A program made the position numbers and the translations under genes. Below, one piece after another: positions 27,474 through 34,491 of a stretch of DNA of 64,000 nt. The notes beneath the pieces were generated by a model. The model searched no databases. It saw only the letters and a list, made by a program, of their open reading frames with translations, and was not told the origin of the DNA. The DNA lies in contig DATMBG010000051.1 in the NCBI GenBank assembly GCA_035559535.1, positions 456,767 through 520,766 of the forward strand, written 5' to 3'. This DNA is from Candidatus Limnocylindrales bacterium (GTDB lineage Bacteria; Moduliflexota; Moduliflexia; Moduliflexales; JAUQPW01). The number at the start of each line of letters is the position of its first letter. Position 1 is the first letter of the stretch.

Positions 27474-28552
27474 CTTCATCCTCTTCTTCTTTCTCTTCAT
27501 AGACCTTCGAAGGAACAAATGAACTCCCCAATCTTTTTTAGAAAAAAGTGGGGAGTTCACCGGTACTTTCAGAAGGAGTGTTAAAACCTAGATTAAGCTT
27601 GCTTGGTTGATAGATCTGAAGAGCAACTCAAATGCCAATTCAGTCAAAAACTAACTTATGTAATCTCAACAACTTAAAAAAACCCGTCTGGAAAAAATGC
27701 CTAATACTTGGGCAGGTAGGGAGGGGATCTGTCTAAAAAAGAGGCTAAAGGAACTGACCCTAAGTCCTTGCAGTAAATTTTTAAACGTCTGAAAGCCCGA
27801 AGATTTCACGAAAACAACCCTGGAAATCTTATGCTGACCCTGACTAAAGAGGTGGCTCCTGGGGAGGGGCGACTCTGCGGAGCTTTTATGTAGGCCATCC
27901 TGCCCTTCCTTTCTCACAGGCAGGGAGGGTCAGGGTGGGGTGGTTCCCATGTGCATCAAGTTAAGGATTAAGTAGGGCGTCTGGACACCCTCCTGACTCC
28001 CTTTCCGGGGTAGATGTTTCTAACCTGACCCTCTAACCCCCTTCCTGATGCGGGAAGGGGGAACTCGGAGATGGTTTGGATCCTAACTCTTCCCTTTCCT
28101 GTAGCCTGGATTAGTACCCTTTCTTGAGGATTAATAAGGCTTCCTACGCTAAGGTTACTTAAAGAAACCTACCCTTAAAAGCATGCTCCCACCTTATCGG
28201 CTACACGCTCAGTTAGAAAAATCTCCCCTTTCTTCGCCTCTAGCTTCTCCTCATTCCCCCACTTAGGGCATCTCGATTACTTCACGAAACAATATAATGC
28301 CGGTAGTTGAGCGACTTGAACTACACTCCCTTCATTAAGGGGAAAACTTATGCTGACGTCGCTTGGGGTATGTAGATGCTAGGAGGTTGTGGCAAAGCCG
28401 GCTTTCCAAGCTGATGTTTGACGATGGCCTCTTAAACCGAGACAACACTAAAATAAACCTTATGAGCTGGATCACGAATCATGTGCTGTTCCCGTGACAC
28501 CATATCCAATGACCTCCGCTTTACCTGTGCTGCGAAGTACAGCGGAGCAGGG
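27474..28552. other. Gene-free region upstream of urtA
   Basis: About 1.1 kb without a supported gene. It holds the urtA promoter, which I cannot place. At 27955-28075 there is a degenerate copy of the dispersed repeat family (ATCAAGTTAAGG, then GGACACCCTCC, CCTGACCCTCTAACCCCC). The 83-codon open frame at 27666-27917 (minus) has no ribosome binding site and no protein-like pattern. Confidence 0.55.
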
Positions 28553-29158
28553 TTAGGTGCAAGCGCGTGTTGGACGGCTTATAACTTCGACAATACCTGT
28601 ATTCAAATCGTAGTATGCTCCCAGGACATTCACATCCTTGGATATAGGCATTATGAGGTTCTCTATCCGAGCAAGGGTCATTTTTACATGGGTTTTGACA
28701 ATACTATTTAACAAATCGTCCTCATTCTTGTATTGTGGTATATTCCCGTGCTGTTCTATTGCCAGCGCGATTTGTTCTGTTATGCAAGATGCATCATCAG
28801 CGTTTCCTAATTGTTGCCTCTTTTGGATTACAAGTGATACTGCACCACAACGTGCATGCCCAAGCACTACTATCAGAGGAATATAAAGCGATTTGATGCC
28901 AAATAGAATGCTCTCCATCACAACTTTGTCAATGGTATGCCCGGCTGTTCGTATCACGAACAAATCACCCAGCCCACAATCGAAAACTATTTCAGGAGGG
29001 ACACGAGAATCTGAACATCCCAGAATCATGGCAAATGGCTGTTGAGAAACGCTGAGTTGATAACGACGGGCAATACTTATGTCAGAACGCAGTGCCTCGC
29101 CGAGAGAAAATCGGCGATTTCCCTGCAAGAGTCGTTCTATTATGTCATTCACAAGCAA
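28553..29158 (-). CDS. Beta-class carbonic anhydrase
   Basis: 201 residues. The zinc ligands Cys48, His101 and Cys104 and the Asp50-Arg52 dyad are in place (CSDSR and HARCG). The length is normal. It interconverts CO2 and bicarbonate in the cytoplasm. It starts 1.4 kb upstream of urtA on the same strand. Urease releases carbamate that decays to CO2/bicarbonate, so a metabolic link is possible, but no operon joins them. It borders the decayed accessory patch on its right and may have arrived with it. Confidence 0.92.
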   Translation of the reverse strand: MLVNDIIERLLQGNRRFSLGEALRSDISIARRYQLSVSQQPFAMILGCSDSRVPPEIVFDCGLGDLFVIRTAGHTIDKVVMESILFGIKSLYIPLIVVLGHARCGAVSLVIQKRQQLGNADDASCITEQIALAIEQHGNIPQYKNEDDLLNSIVKTHVKMTLARIENLIMPISKDVNVLGAYYDLNTGIVEVISRPTRACT

Positions 29159-29279
29159 TTTAATGGCCTCCTTCCTTGAGACTGTGGTTGGAGAGAACAG
29201 GTGGATCCATCCACATGAATTATCATGAATTATAAAGTTACCTAACGACCGGGCTAAGCTGCGGGAAGGGGGTAAGGGG

Positions 29280-29313
29280 CATATACATCAAGCTAAGAAA
29301 GGAAAAAGCCTTA
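29280..29313. repeat. Dispersed repeat, half-copy
   Basis: CATATACATCAAGCTAAGAA followed by a purine run and AAAAGCCTTA matches 731-764 with few differences. It abuts the broken 3' end of the DUF899 pseudogene, which suggests the repeat or its mobilisation took part in the truncation. Confidence 0.6.
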
Positions 29314-29318
29314 AATCC

Positions 29319-29627
29319 TTAGAACTGCGTACTTTGGAACGGTATTGTAACTGCAAATTTTCGGTTCTGATGACTGTGGTAGACGAGGAGTTGCGAACGC
29401 CCTCGGAAGAGGTCTGCCAGCGAGGCGTTCCCCTTGTCGGTCTCAAACCGATACGCCTTATCGATCTGAACCCACGGCAGCTCCTGTCGCCGCCGTGCCA
29501 GTTCGTCGCTGTGCTACGTGAGTTTCTTCTCCGCCCCGAGCCGCTCGAGCCGCGCTGCAAGCCACTGTTTACGTGTTCCGGCCGCATGGTGAGTCCTCGT
29601 CTTCTCTCCTTTCGTGGGGTCGGTCAT
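29319..29627 (-). pseudogene. Broken DUF899-family (thioredoxin-like) gene
   Basis: Reading the minus strand from the ATG at 29627 gives a DUF899 N-terminus: GTRKQWLAARLERLGAEKKL, an in-frame TAG at codon 38 where the family has Arg, then HSDELARRRQELPWV, YRFET, ASLADLFRGRSQLLVYH. After this His the similarity stops and 18 unrelated codons follow to a stop at 29319. The usual protein is over 220 residues and includes the Cys-containing thioredoxin-like part, so most of the gene is missing. Two independent lesions mark a pseudogene. It lies downstream of the tautomerase in the same orientation. Confidence 0.75.
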
Positions 29628-29832
29628 AGTATTCTCTCCTTATCGTCTATGTCCGCTCGTGCACCTTCTGGTTTTAGCACGCACAGGATGTGCAGGGAGA
29701 GATGCTTGCAGGACGCGTGTTTGGTTAAGGGACGAACTTATGAATTAACTCCTAGCCTTTGTTAAGGCAGGATACTTTGTGCAGGCCGTAAAGAATAACT
29801 CCTCGCATGATTTGACTTCTGGTCGCCGATAC

Positions 29833-30078
29833 TTACGGTCGTGACAATTCCGATAGATCGTAGCCCGGTCTCTTGTAAAGCTGCTTCGGTTTGTTGACAA
29901 TGTCAGGCTTATACACCTTCTCTGCCCAGTCCTGGGGCTCGACCTCTTCTATCGAGACCGAGACGGATTCCTCTCCGCAGCCCAGGATGCTCATGACATC
30001 CTTGGTGATAGCTTCTGCGAGCCGGGCCTTCTGTTGCTCGGACCTGCCAGGCCAGAGCTTCAAGATTACATGAGGCAT
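29833..30078 (-). CDS. Tautomerase family protein (4-oxalocrotonate tautomerase-like)
   Basis: 81 residues starting [24 protein letters not shown], with the N-terminal Pro that acts as general base after Met removal (landmark only). The frame is intact across the full length of the family's short form plus a C-terminal extension ([13 protein letters not shown]). The substrate cannot be told from sequence. It is flanked on both sides by pseudogenes (cupin upstream, DUF899 downstream) in the same orientation, so it is the surviving member of a decayed operon and may itself no longer be expressed. Confidence 0.8.
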   Translation of the reverse strand: MPHVILKLWPGRSEQQKARLAEAITKDVMSILGCGEESVSVSIEEVEPQDWAEKVYKPDIVNKPKQLYKRPGYDLSELSRP

Positions 30079-30120
30079 GTTAAAGACCCTCCGATTCTTT
30101 CAAACTGATCGCCGCTCGAT

Positions 30121-30360
30121 CTACTCGCGGTACTGCTGGTCGCTAATCTGCTCCATCCAGTCCACCGCTTTGTTGTCGAGCTTCTCTTGGATAGCGATGT
30201 GCATTATTACCGTTGTCGGGGTCACTCCGTGCCAGTGCTTCTCGCCCAATCAGATTTCCTCGACCGGTCCGCTCCCGCGTTACGCCCAACTGCAGCCGGT
30301 CGTCACGATCAAGATCCGACCCGGCGGGTGCGTATGCCATGCAGTTCAGGCATCTGGCTT
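30121..30360 (-). pseudogene. Broken cupin-domain gene
   Basis: The minus strand reads AWHTHPPGRILIVTTGCSWA, stop, RGSGPVEEI, stop, [37 protein letters not shown], stop at 30121. This is the C-terminal two thirds of a small cupin of the kind usually paired with tautomerases, including the metal-binding HxH and the later His. There are at least two in-frame stops, a third (TGA) just before AWHTHP, and about 6-8 residues missing before GEKHWHG. It lies 42 bp upstream of the intact tautomerase. Confidence 0.75.
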
Positions 30361-30751
30361 AAAGTGCTGGCGATAGAGACACACTCCAGATCGAATGACT
30401 CGAACAGTGAGCCGACTCGAACCATACCGGTAAACCAATCTGATAGACCTTTACCAGACGGTTAAGAACCACTCCGTTTACAGTAATCAGCGTACCACTT
30501 TCAAGCACGGGCTCGTACTGACGTAATATCTGTACCAACCGACTTCCCAAACCCTGAGGCAGAATATCTTGCGTGCGAACCTGAATCACACTCCCAACTC
30601 TTAAGTTAGACGTCAACACTCCGTGTAACAGATACAGGAAAGTAAAGGCTACAATGATCAGCATTACTCCGAAAATGGCAAAACGAAGCACAACACCCGG
30701 AGCATCAATACCATAGTCAGCGTGCCTTGTTGCAGTAGATTGTTGGTTCAT
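30359..30751 (-). CDS. Truncated membrane-anchored protein, methyltransferase-family N-terminus
   Basis: 130 residues. The start (ADYGIDAPGVVLRF) and one or two hydrophobic segments (about 23-47) resemble the N-terminal membrane part of a group of SAM-dependent methyltransferases that begin DYGIDAPxV. The catalytic Rossmann domain that should follow is absent. From about residue 100 the sequence (SAHCSSHSIWSVSLS) no longer looks conserved and runs into the cupin pseudogene. It is best seen as a 3'-truncated gene, although a short functional membrane protein cannot be excluded. Confidence 0.45.
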   Translation of the reverse strand: MNQQSTATRHADYGIDAPGVVLRFAIFGVMLIIVAFTFLYLLHGVLTSNLRVGSVIQVRTQDILPQGLGSRLVQILRQYEPVLESGTLITVNGVVLNRLVKVYQIGLPVWFESAHCSSHSIWSVSLSPAL

Positions 30752-31008
30752 TCTTGATATTTAACCTACGCTTCACAAAGCATCCAACAAGTTATTGTAC
30801 AGTTTCTGGATAACTCCACCACAACATCAAATAAGACGTTTAACCTACTTGGAAGGTTCCACGCGCCTCTAAGCGGCAACAAACTCCCTGACCCGGAGTC
30901 ACTCGCCGGTGCTATGACCTTCTACATCGTTTTTTGCTATATTGAATATATTATGCTCCATACATAGATCCTTGACAAGTTTTTTCTGCTATTTGTAACT
31001 GTAACAGC

Positions 31009-31140
31009 TTAGTAGGTGTCACTTTTCTGCCTGAACACCCCCCCCTTAACCCCCCTCCAGGGGGATTCAGCAGCGGCAATCCCACGTCAGTTCCCCCTGG
31101 AGGGGGGTTAAGGGGGGGTGTTTCTTTTTCCACCTACTAA
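31009..31140. repeat. 132-bp inverted-repeat element with TTAGTAGGTG ends
   Basis: The ends TTAGTAGGTG (31009-31018) and CACCTACTAA (31131-31140) are perfect inverted repeats. Inside, a second pair of about 32-bp arms (from GAACACCCCC to TCCAGGGGG, and the complement) forms a huge hairpin. The element is non-coding. Related ends and arms occur at about 38067-38251. The outline is that of a MITE-like unit or a highly structured repeat. Confidence 0.65.
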
Positions 31141-31323
31141 ATTGATACAGGTACCTGCTATTTTAGCTTCTTCTCTCTGGATATCCTGTCAGGAGAAAAC
31201 TATCTGGAAATCTATTCTACTTCAGGAAAACACCCTAGGCTCAATATTCCTCCCCGTCCACGGGGAGGGATGGAGTGGGGGTCTCCAGCCTTACGGACAC
31301 AATTTGAAACGGGCTTACGGAAC

Positions 31324-31963
31324 ATGGCAATTCCGAAACATGCCCAGACTGCTTATACAAAATGGCTGCGCCAGGATCTGGATTTTTGCCAGAAGTACCA
31401 TTTCCCCCACACGTAGAGAGAGTCTTCCTCACTTTCTCCACAAATTACAGGAAAAGAAGCAAACCCAGGCGCAATAACAGCCGGCGTCCCATGCCATCTT
31501 GCTGGATTACGAGTGGGGGCACACGGCCGTGTGCCCCTACCGAGGAATCATCCCTTCGACCAGTTCAGGACCCCGCTCCTAAGGCTTTCTCTTCCTCCCA
31601 CATCGCAAAAACATCCCTTCCACCCTTCCATAAGCCCCAGACCCTGCAAGCCCAGGACCCCGCAACGGGAGTTTCCTGGAAAACGGGTACACTTGGTTAG
31701 TCAACGAAATCTAGGTTGGGCATTATTCCCCGAAAACCTTAGAAACCTATACCCGATGGGTACGACACTTTCAAATTTTTACTCGAGGCAAGGATCTGCA
31801 ATGGCTCTTTTCTACCGACAAACGAGGCGTTGGACCTACCCTTGTCAGGGAATTCTTGAAGTTTTTGGCGGTGACCCGAAAGGTGTCGGCCTCAACCCAG
31901 AACCAGGCCTTTAAGGCAGTGTTATTTTTTATAAACCTGTTCGGAATAAGGGGTTTGGGATAG
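31324..31963 (+). pseudogene. Decayed tyrosine recombinase of the integron-integrase type
   Basis: Two conserved blocks remain. The first begins at ATG 31324 (IPKHAQTAYTKWLRQDLDFC, KYHFP), then shifts frame to RESLPHFLHKLQEKKQTQAQ, a stop, and SHAILLDYEW. The second (about 31721-31963) reads HYSPKTLETYTRWVRHF, VREFLKFLAVTRKVSAST, QNQAFKAVLFF, the SAM-like core-binding domain. At least five in-frame stops and one frameshift separate or precede these. A 28-bp palindrome (31513-31540) sits between the blocks. The whole catalytic domain with the R-H-R-Y residues is missing. No attC-like cassette array is visible nearby. Confidence 0.75.
31513..31540. repeat. 28-bp palindrome, family copy 2
   Basis: Same outline as 904-931: GTGGGGGCACACGGCC followed by its complement, with one mismatch. 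It lies inside the dead recombinase gene and was probably inserted after or during its decay. Confidence 0.7.
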
Positions 31964-31986
31964 TCAGCCAGAACCGTTTACTTACT

Positions 31987-32280
31987 TTATCCCAGGGGTG
32001 AAGTCGTTAAGAGGGTATTGAGGGTTTTAAAATAAACTTGCGATTTTCTGGCGTGGATCACCGGAATCCCTCGTCTTCTGGCTTCTGATTTAAGGCGATA
32101 GACCAGGGTGTGATTAACAAAATCACAAAGAAGAATAATGACTTCAATTCCATCTGGAATTTTTTTTCGAACCTCCTCATGGCTCCGTCCCTTCCAATGA
32201 AGGATCTGCTTAATCCCTAAGTCCTGGAGATTCCTTGTAAGCGATCCCAGATGATCTGCTCCTACAACTAAAACCTTCAT
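31987..32280 (-). CDS. DUF2325 family protein
   Basis: 97 residues with a Rossmann-like pattern: MKVLVVGADHLGSLTRNLQDLG, then HWKGR, then VIILLCDFVNHTLVYRLKSEA and IPVIHARKS (landmarks). This is the DUF2325 family, small cytosolic proteins of unknown role found in many bacteria, sometimes near metal or redox genes. It lies 29 bp downstream of the receiver-like gene in the same direction, so the two are probably co-transcribed. Confidence 0.75.
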   Translation of the reverse strand: MKVLVVGADHLGSLTRNLQDLGIKQILHWKGRSHEEVRKKIPDGIEVIILLCDFVNHTLVYRLKSEARRRGIPVIHARKSQVYFKTLNTLLTTSPLG

Positions 32281-32309
32281 GTTGTTTCCTTTTCCGAAAA
32301 CCTATCCCT

Positions 32310-32726
32310 CTACCTGTAAACCCAAAACGTAGGGGCGGACGGCCGTCCGCCCGTACATCGGATGGCTGCAAGGACTTGCTCCAACATAGATCTTTCTAAG
32401 GGTTTATCCAGGCAATCAAAGACTCCACAAACCTGGGCTTTAATAAATACCTCTGCCCCTACCTGTGGGGTGATGAGTACTACTTTGGCTTGAGATTCAA
32501 AACGTCGAACAAGATCTAAAATTTTCATTCCCTCAAACTCCGGAAATCCAAGCTCGCTGATAATTAAAGAGAAAGCCTCCTCCCTGAAAAGTTGTGCGGC
32601 TTCATACGCCCGCGCCACTCCTTTAACCTGATAGCCATGCTCATTCAGCATTTCTTCTAAAAATTTTCGATCGTCGGGATCGGAATTTATAACCAGGGCC
32701 TTACTTAACCCATTTGTTGGTTCCAT
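32310..32726 (-). CDS. Receiver-domain protein with Glu in place of the phosphoacceptor Asp
   Basis: 138 residues, a single CheY-like domain with no output domain. The acidic pocket (Asp16, Asp18/19), Thr86 and Lys108 are retained. The position of the phosphorylated Asp is Glu58 (SLIISELGFP). Glu here often mimics the phosphorylated state. The paralogue at 53380 also has Glu58, so the change is not a random lesion. The last 15 residues are unusual: codons 124-133 are supplied by a 28-bp palindromic repeat, and the paralogue ends differently. It is transcribed divergently from the second barrel/kinase cassette and is followed by a DUF2325 gene. Confidence 0.75.
   Translation of the reverse strand: MEPTNGLSKALVINSDPDDRKFLEEMLNEHGYQVKGVARAYEAAQLFREEAFSLIISELGFPEFEGMKILDLVRRFESQAKVVLITPQVGAEVFIKAQVCGVFDCLDKPLERSMLEQVLAAIRCTGGRPSAPTFWVYR
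32329..32356. repeat. 28-bp palindrome, family copy 3, inside a coding 3' end
   Basis: GTAGGGGCGGACGGCC followed by its complement with one mismatch, matching the copies at 904 and 31513. It encodes residues 124-133 of the receiver-like protein. Confidence 0.7.
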
Positions 32727-33121
32727 GATGTACCTCCCTACCTGATAAGGACAAGGGGTTTAAAGATATCCAAGATCGTTACCTCCAGAATACGCAAAGG
32801 TGGTACCATCCAGACCAAAGGAAAGGTTTTAAGGGATATTCTCTTTAAAAACAGATACTTAGAATGAAGATGCTCCTTCTAAGCAGTCTTCAAATACGAG
32901 TAGATTTTAGGCAAATCCCGGAAAAGGTGATTAAAATCCATACAATTGGATTAGTTTTTATGTAAAATATCCCTATTCAAAAACAAAACCCCCATAGACA
33001 AAAAACTTCTTTGTCTTTATTCTTTAAATAATGAAAAAGTAAACGGTCGTGTAAAACCTCTCCCTTTTAAGAGATGGGTTACTGTGTAGTCAGAGGAACC
33101 CGAAACAACAGAAAATGAAAT
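32727..33121. other. AT-rich divergent intergenic region
   Basis: 395 bp between the minus-strand receiver-like gene and the plus-strand second Omp85-like gene. It must hold both promoters. I see no palindrome like the TTATAA sites before the first Omp85-like copy and no gene. Confidence 0.5.
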
Positions 33122-34429
33122 ATGAACCCAATAACAAAAAGGATTGTTTTCCTCCTCTTTTTTGTAAATCTATTTTTTGTCCAAAACGAAGTTTTCAGCG
33201 CCTCCGAAGAAAGTTCCGAGCTGCAAACCGAAGCGGAGCGACAACGTCTTCAAAAGCTTCAAAACATCCAGCCTCCCAACCAGAGTGGCGTGGAACGAGG
33301 GCTTGTCTGGTTAGAAGGCTATTTTCTTGAAGGCATACTTCCCAATTATAAAGGATTTACCCCTCAAGTAGGAACCATTACATCGGGTTCCAGCATCGCT
33401 TTTGGAGGACTTTACTGGAAGCCCAATATCGGCGGCTCGATCATTGACCTTCAAGTTTCTGGTGGCTATTCAATCTTGGGCTATCAGGAATACGAGTTGC
33501 AAATCGGAAGGGTTACCCAAAAACCGACCCTCTTTTTAGAATTCCCTCATTTTATCGGGGATATCTTCCAATTTGGTGATATTCGACAGGAGGATCGGGA
33601 TTTTTTCCTTTACGCGGATCTGGATTATCGCAATTTTCCTCAGCAAGATTTTTTTGGTATTGGTCCGAACTCCCTGGAAGACAATCGAACTGATTATAAA
33701 CTGGAAGGAGCTACCTATGATGCCGTCGTAGGGTATCAGTTTAACCGTTGGCTTCGTACCGGCCTCCGGGTGGGGTTTATACAGGTAAATATCGATCGGG
33801 GTACCGATGAGAGCATTCCAGCCACACAAGACGTATTCAATGATATTTCAGCCCCGGGATTGGCCAAACAACCGGACTTTTTTCGCCTGAGTAGCTCTCT
33901 AATCTTTAACTATCGGGATGTACCGGGAAATCCTCACCGGGGTGGAGTCTTAGGGTTTATGTTTACCCGATATCAGGATCTTGATGAGGATCAATTCAGC
34001 TTCAATCGTTTCGCCTTTGATGCTCGACATTACTTACCTTTAGGGTCACCTGCCCGGGTTCTTGCTGTTCGATTCTTTACTTCCCTGGATGACACCGATG
34101 AAGGAAATCGGGTTCCTTTTTACCTCCAGGAAACTTTAGGAGGAAGTAATACGCTGCAAGGCTTTCGTTCCTTTCGTTTTCAGGATACAAACTTGCTATA
34201 CCTCGCCGCCGAATATCGATGGGAAGCCTTAGATTATCTGGAATTTGCCCTTTTTTATGATACAGGTAAGGTTTTTGCCGACCGGTCTGATTTTAATCTT
34301 ACCGATTTAGAAGATAGTTACGGCTTTGGAGTCCGATTTAAAGCACCGAGTTCGGTCATCTTCCGGTTTGATATAGGTCACAGCGTCGAAGGTACTCAAC
34401 TTTATTTTGCCTTTGGATCCACGTTTTAA
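33122..34429 (+). CDS. Omp85/D15-family outer-membrane barrel without POTRA domains (copy 2)
   Basis: 435 residues, paralogue of the 1151-2440 product over its whole length. It has a signal peptide (about 1-25, ending VFSA), the same short linker with QRLQKLQNIQP, the barrel with LGGSNTLQGFRSF (here LQGF in place of the Omp85 LRGF, so the hallmark Arg is Gln), EYRWEAL, FYDTGKVF, and a C-terminal Phe (GSTF). It is followed 62 bp later by the second kinase-fold gene. Loss of the motif Arg in one copy may indicate functional divergence. Confidence 0.8.
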   Translation: MNPITKRIVFLLFFVNLFFVQNEVFSASEESSELQTEAERQRLQKLQNIQPPNQSGVERGLVWLEGYFLEGILPNYKGFTPQVGTITSGSSIAFGGLYWKPNIGGSIIDLQVSGGYSILGYQEYELQIGRVTQKPTLFLEFPHFIGDIFQFGDIRQEDRDFFLYADLDYRNFPQQDFFGIGPNSLEDNRTDYKLEGATYDAVVGYQFNRWLRTGLRVGFIQVNIDRGTDESIPATQDVFNDISAPGLAKQPDFFRLSSSLIFNYRDVPGNPHRGGVLGFMFTRYQDLDEDQFSFNRFAFDARHYLPLGSPARVLAVRFFTSLDDTDEGNRVPFYLQETLGGSNTLQGFRSFRFQDTNLLYLAAEYRWEALDYLEFALFYDTGKVFADRSDFNLTDLEDSYGFGVRFKAPSSVIFRFDIGHSVEGTQLYFAFGSTF

Positions 34430-34491
34430 ATCCTGCTTAAGGCCGGTTGTCATTTGCAAGATCTCATGTACAACCGATACTAGGTAAAAAT

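Noticed and set aside
27666..27917. 83-codon minus-strand open frame upstream of urtA
   Set aside because: No protein-like pattern, no ribosome binding site, and it overlaps a degenerate repeat.
29334..29765. 143-codon plus-strand open frame
   Set aside because: It is the antisense shadow of the DUF899 pseudogene, whose minus-strand translation shows clear family similarity.
30077..30376. 99-codon plus-strand open frame
   Set aside because: Antisense to the cupin pseudogene, which is the real ancestral coding strand.
31118..31477. 119-codon plus-strand open frame
   Set aside because: Only its last 21 codons (RESLPHFLHKLQEKK region) are recombinase-like. The rest reads through an inverted-repeat element, so it is part of a pseudogene and not a gene.
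31324..31963. Functional integron with gene cassettes
   Set aside because: The recombinase lacks its catalytic domain and has several stops, and no attC-like sites or cassette array are visible.
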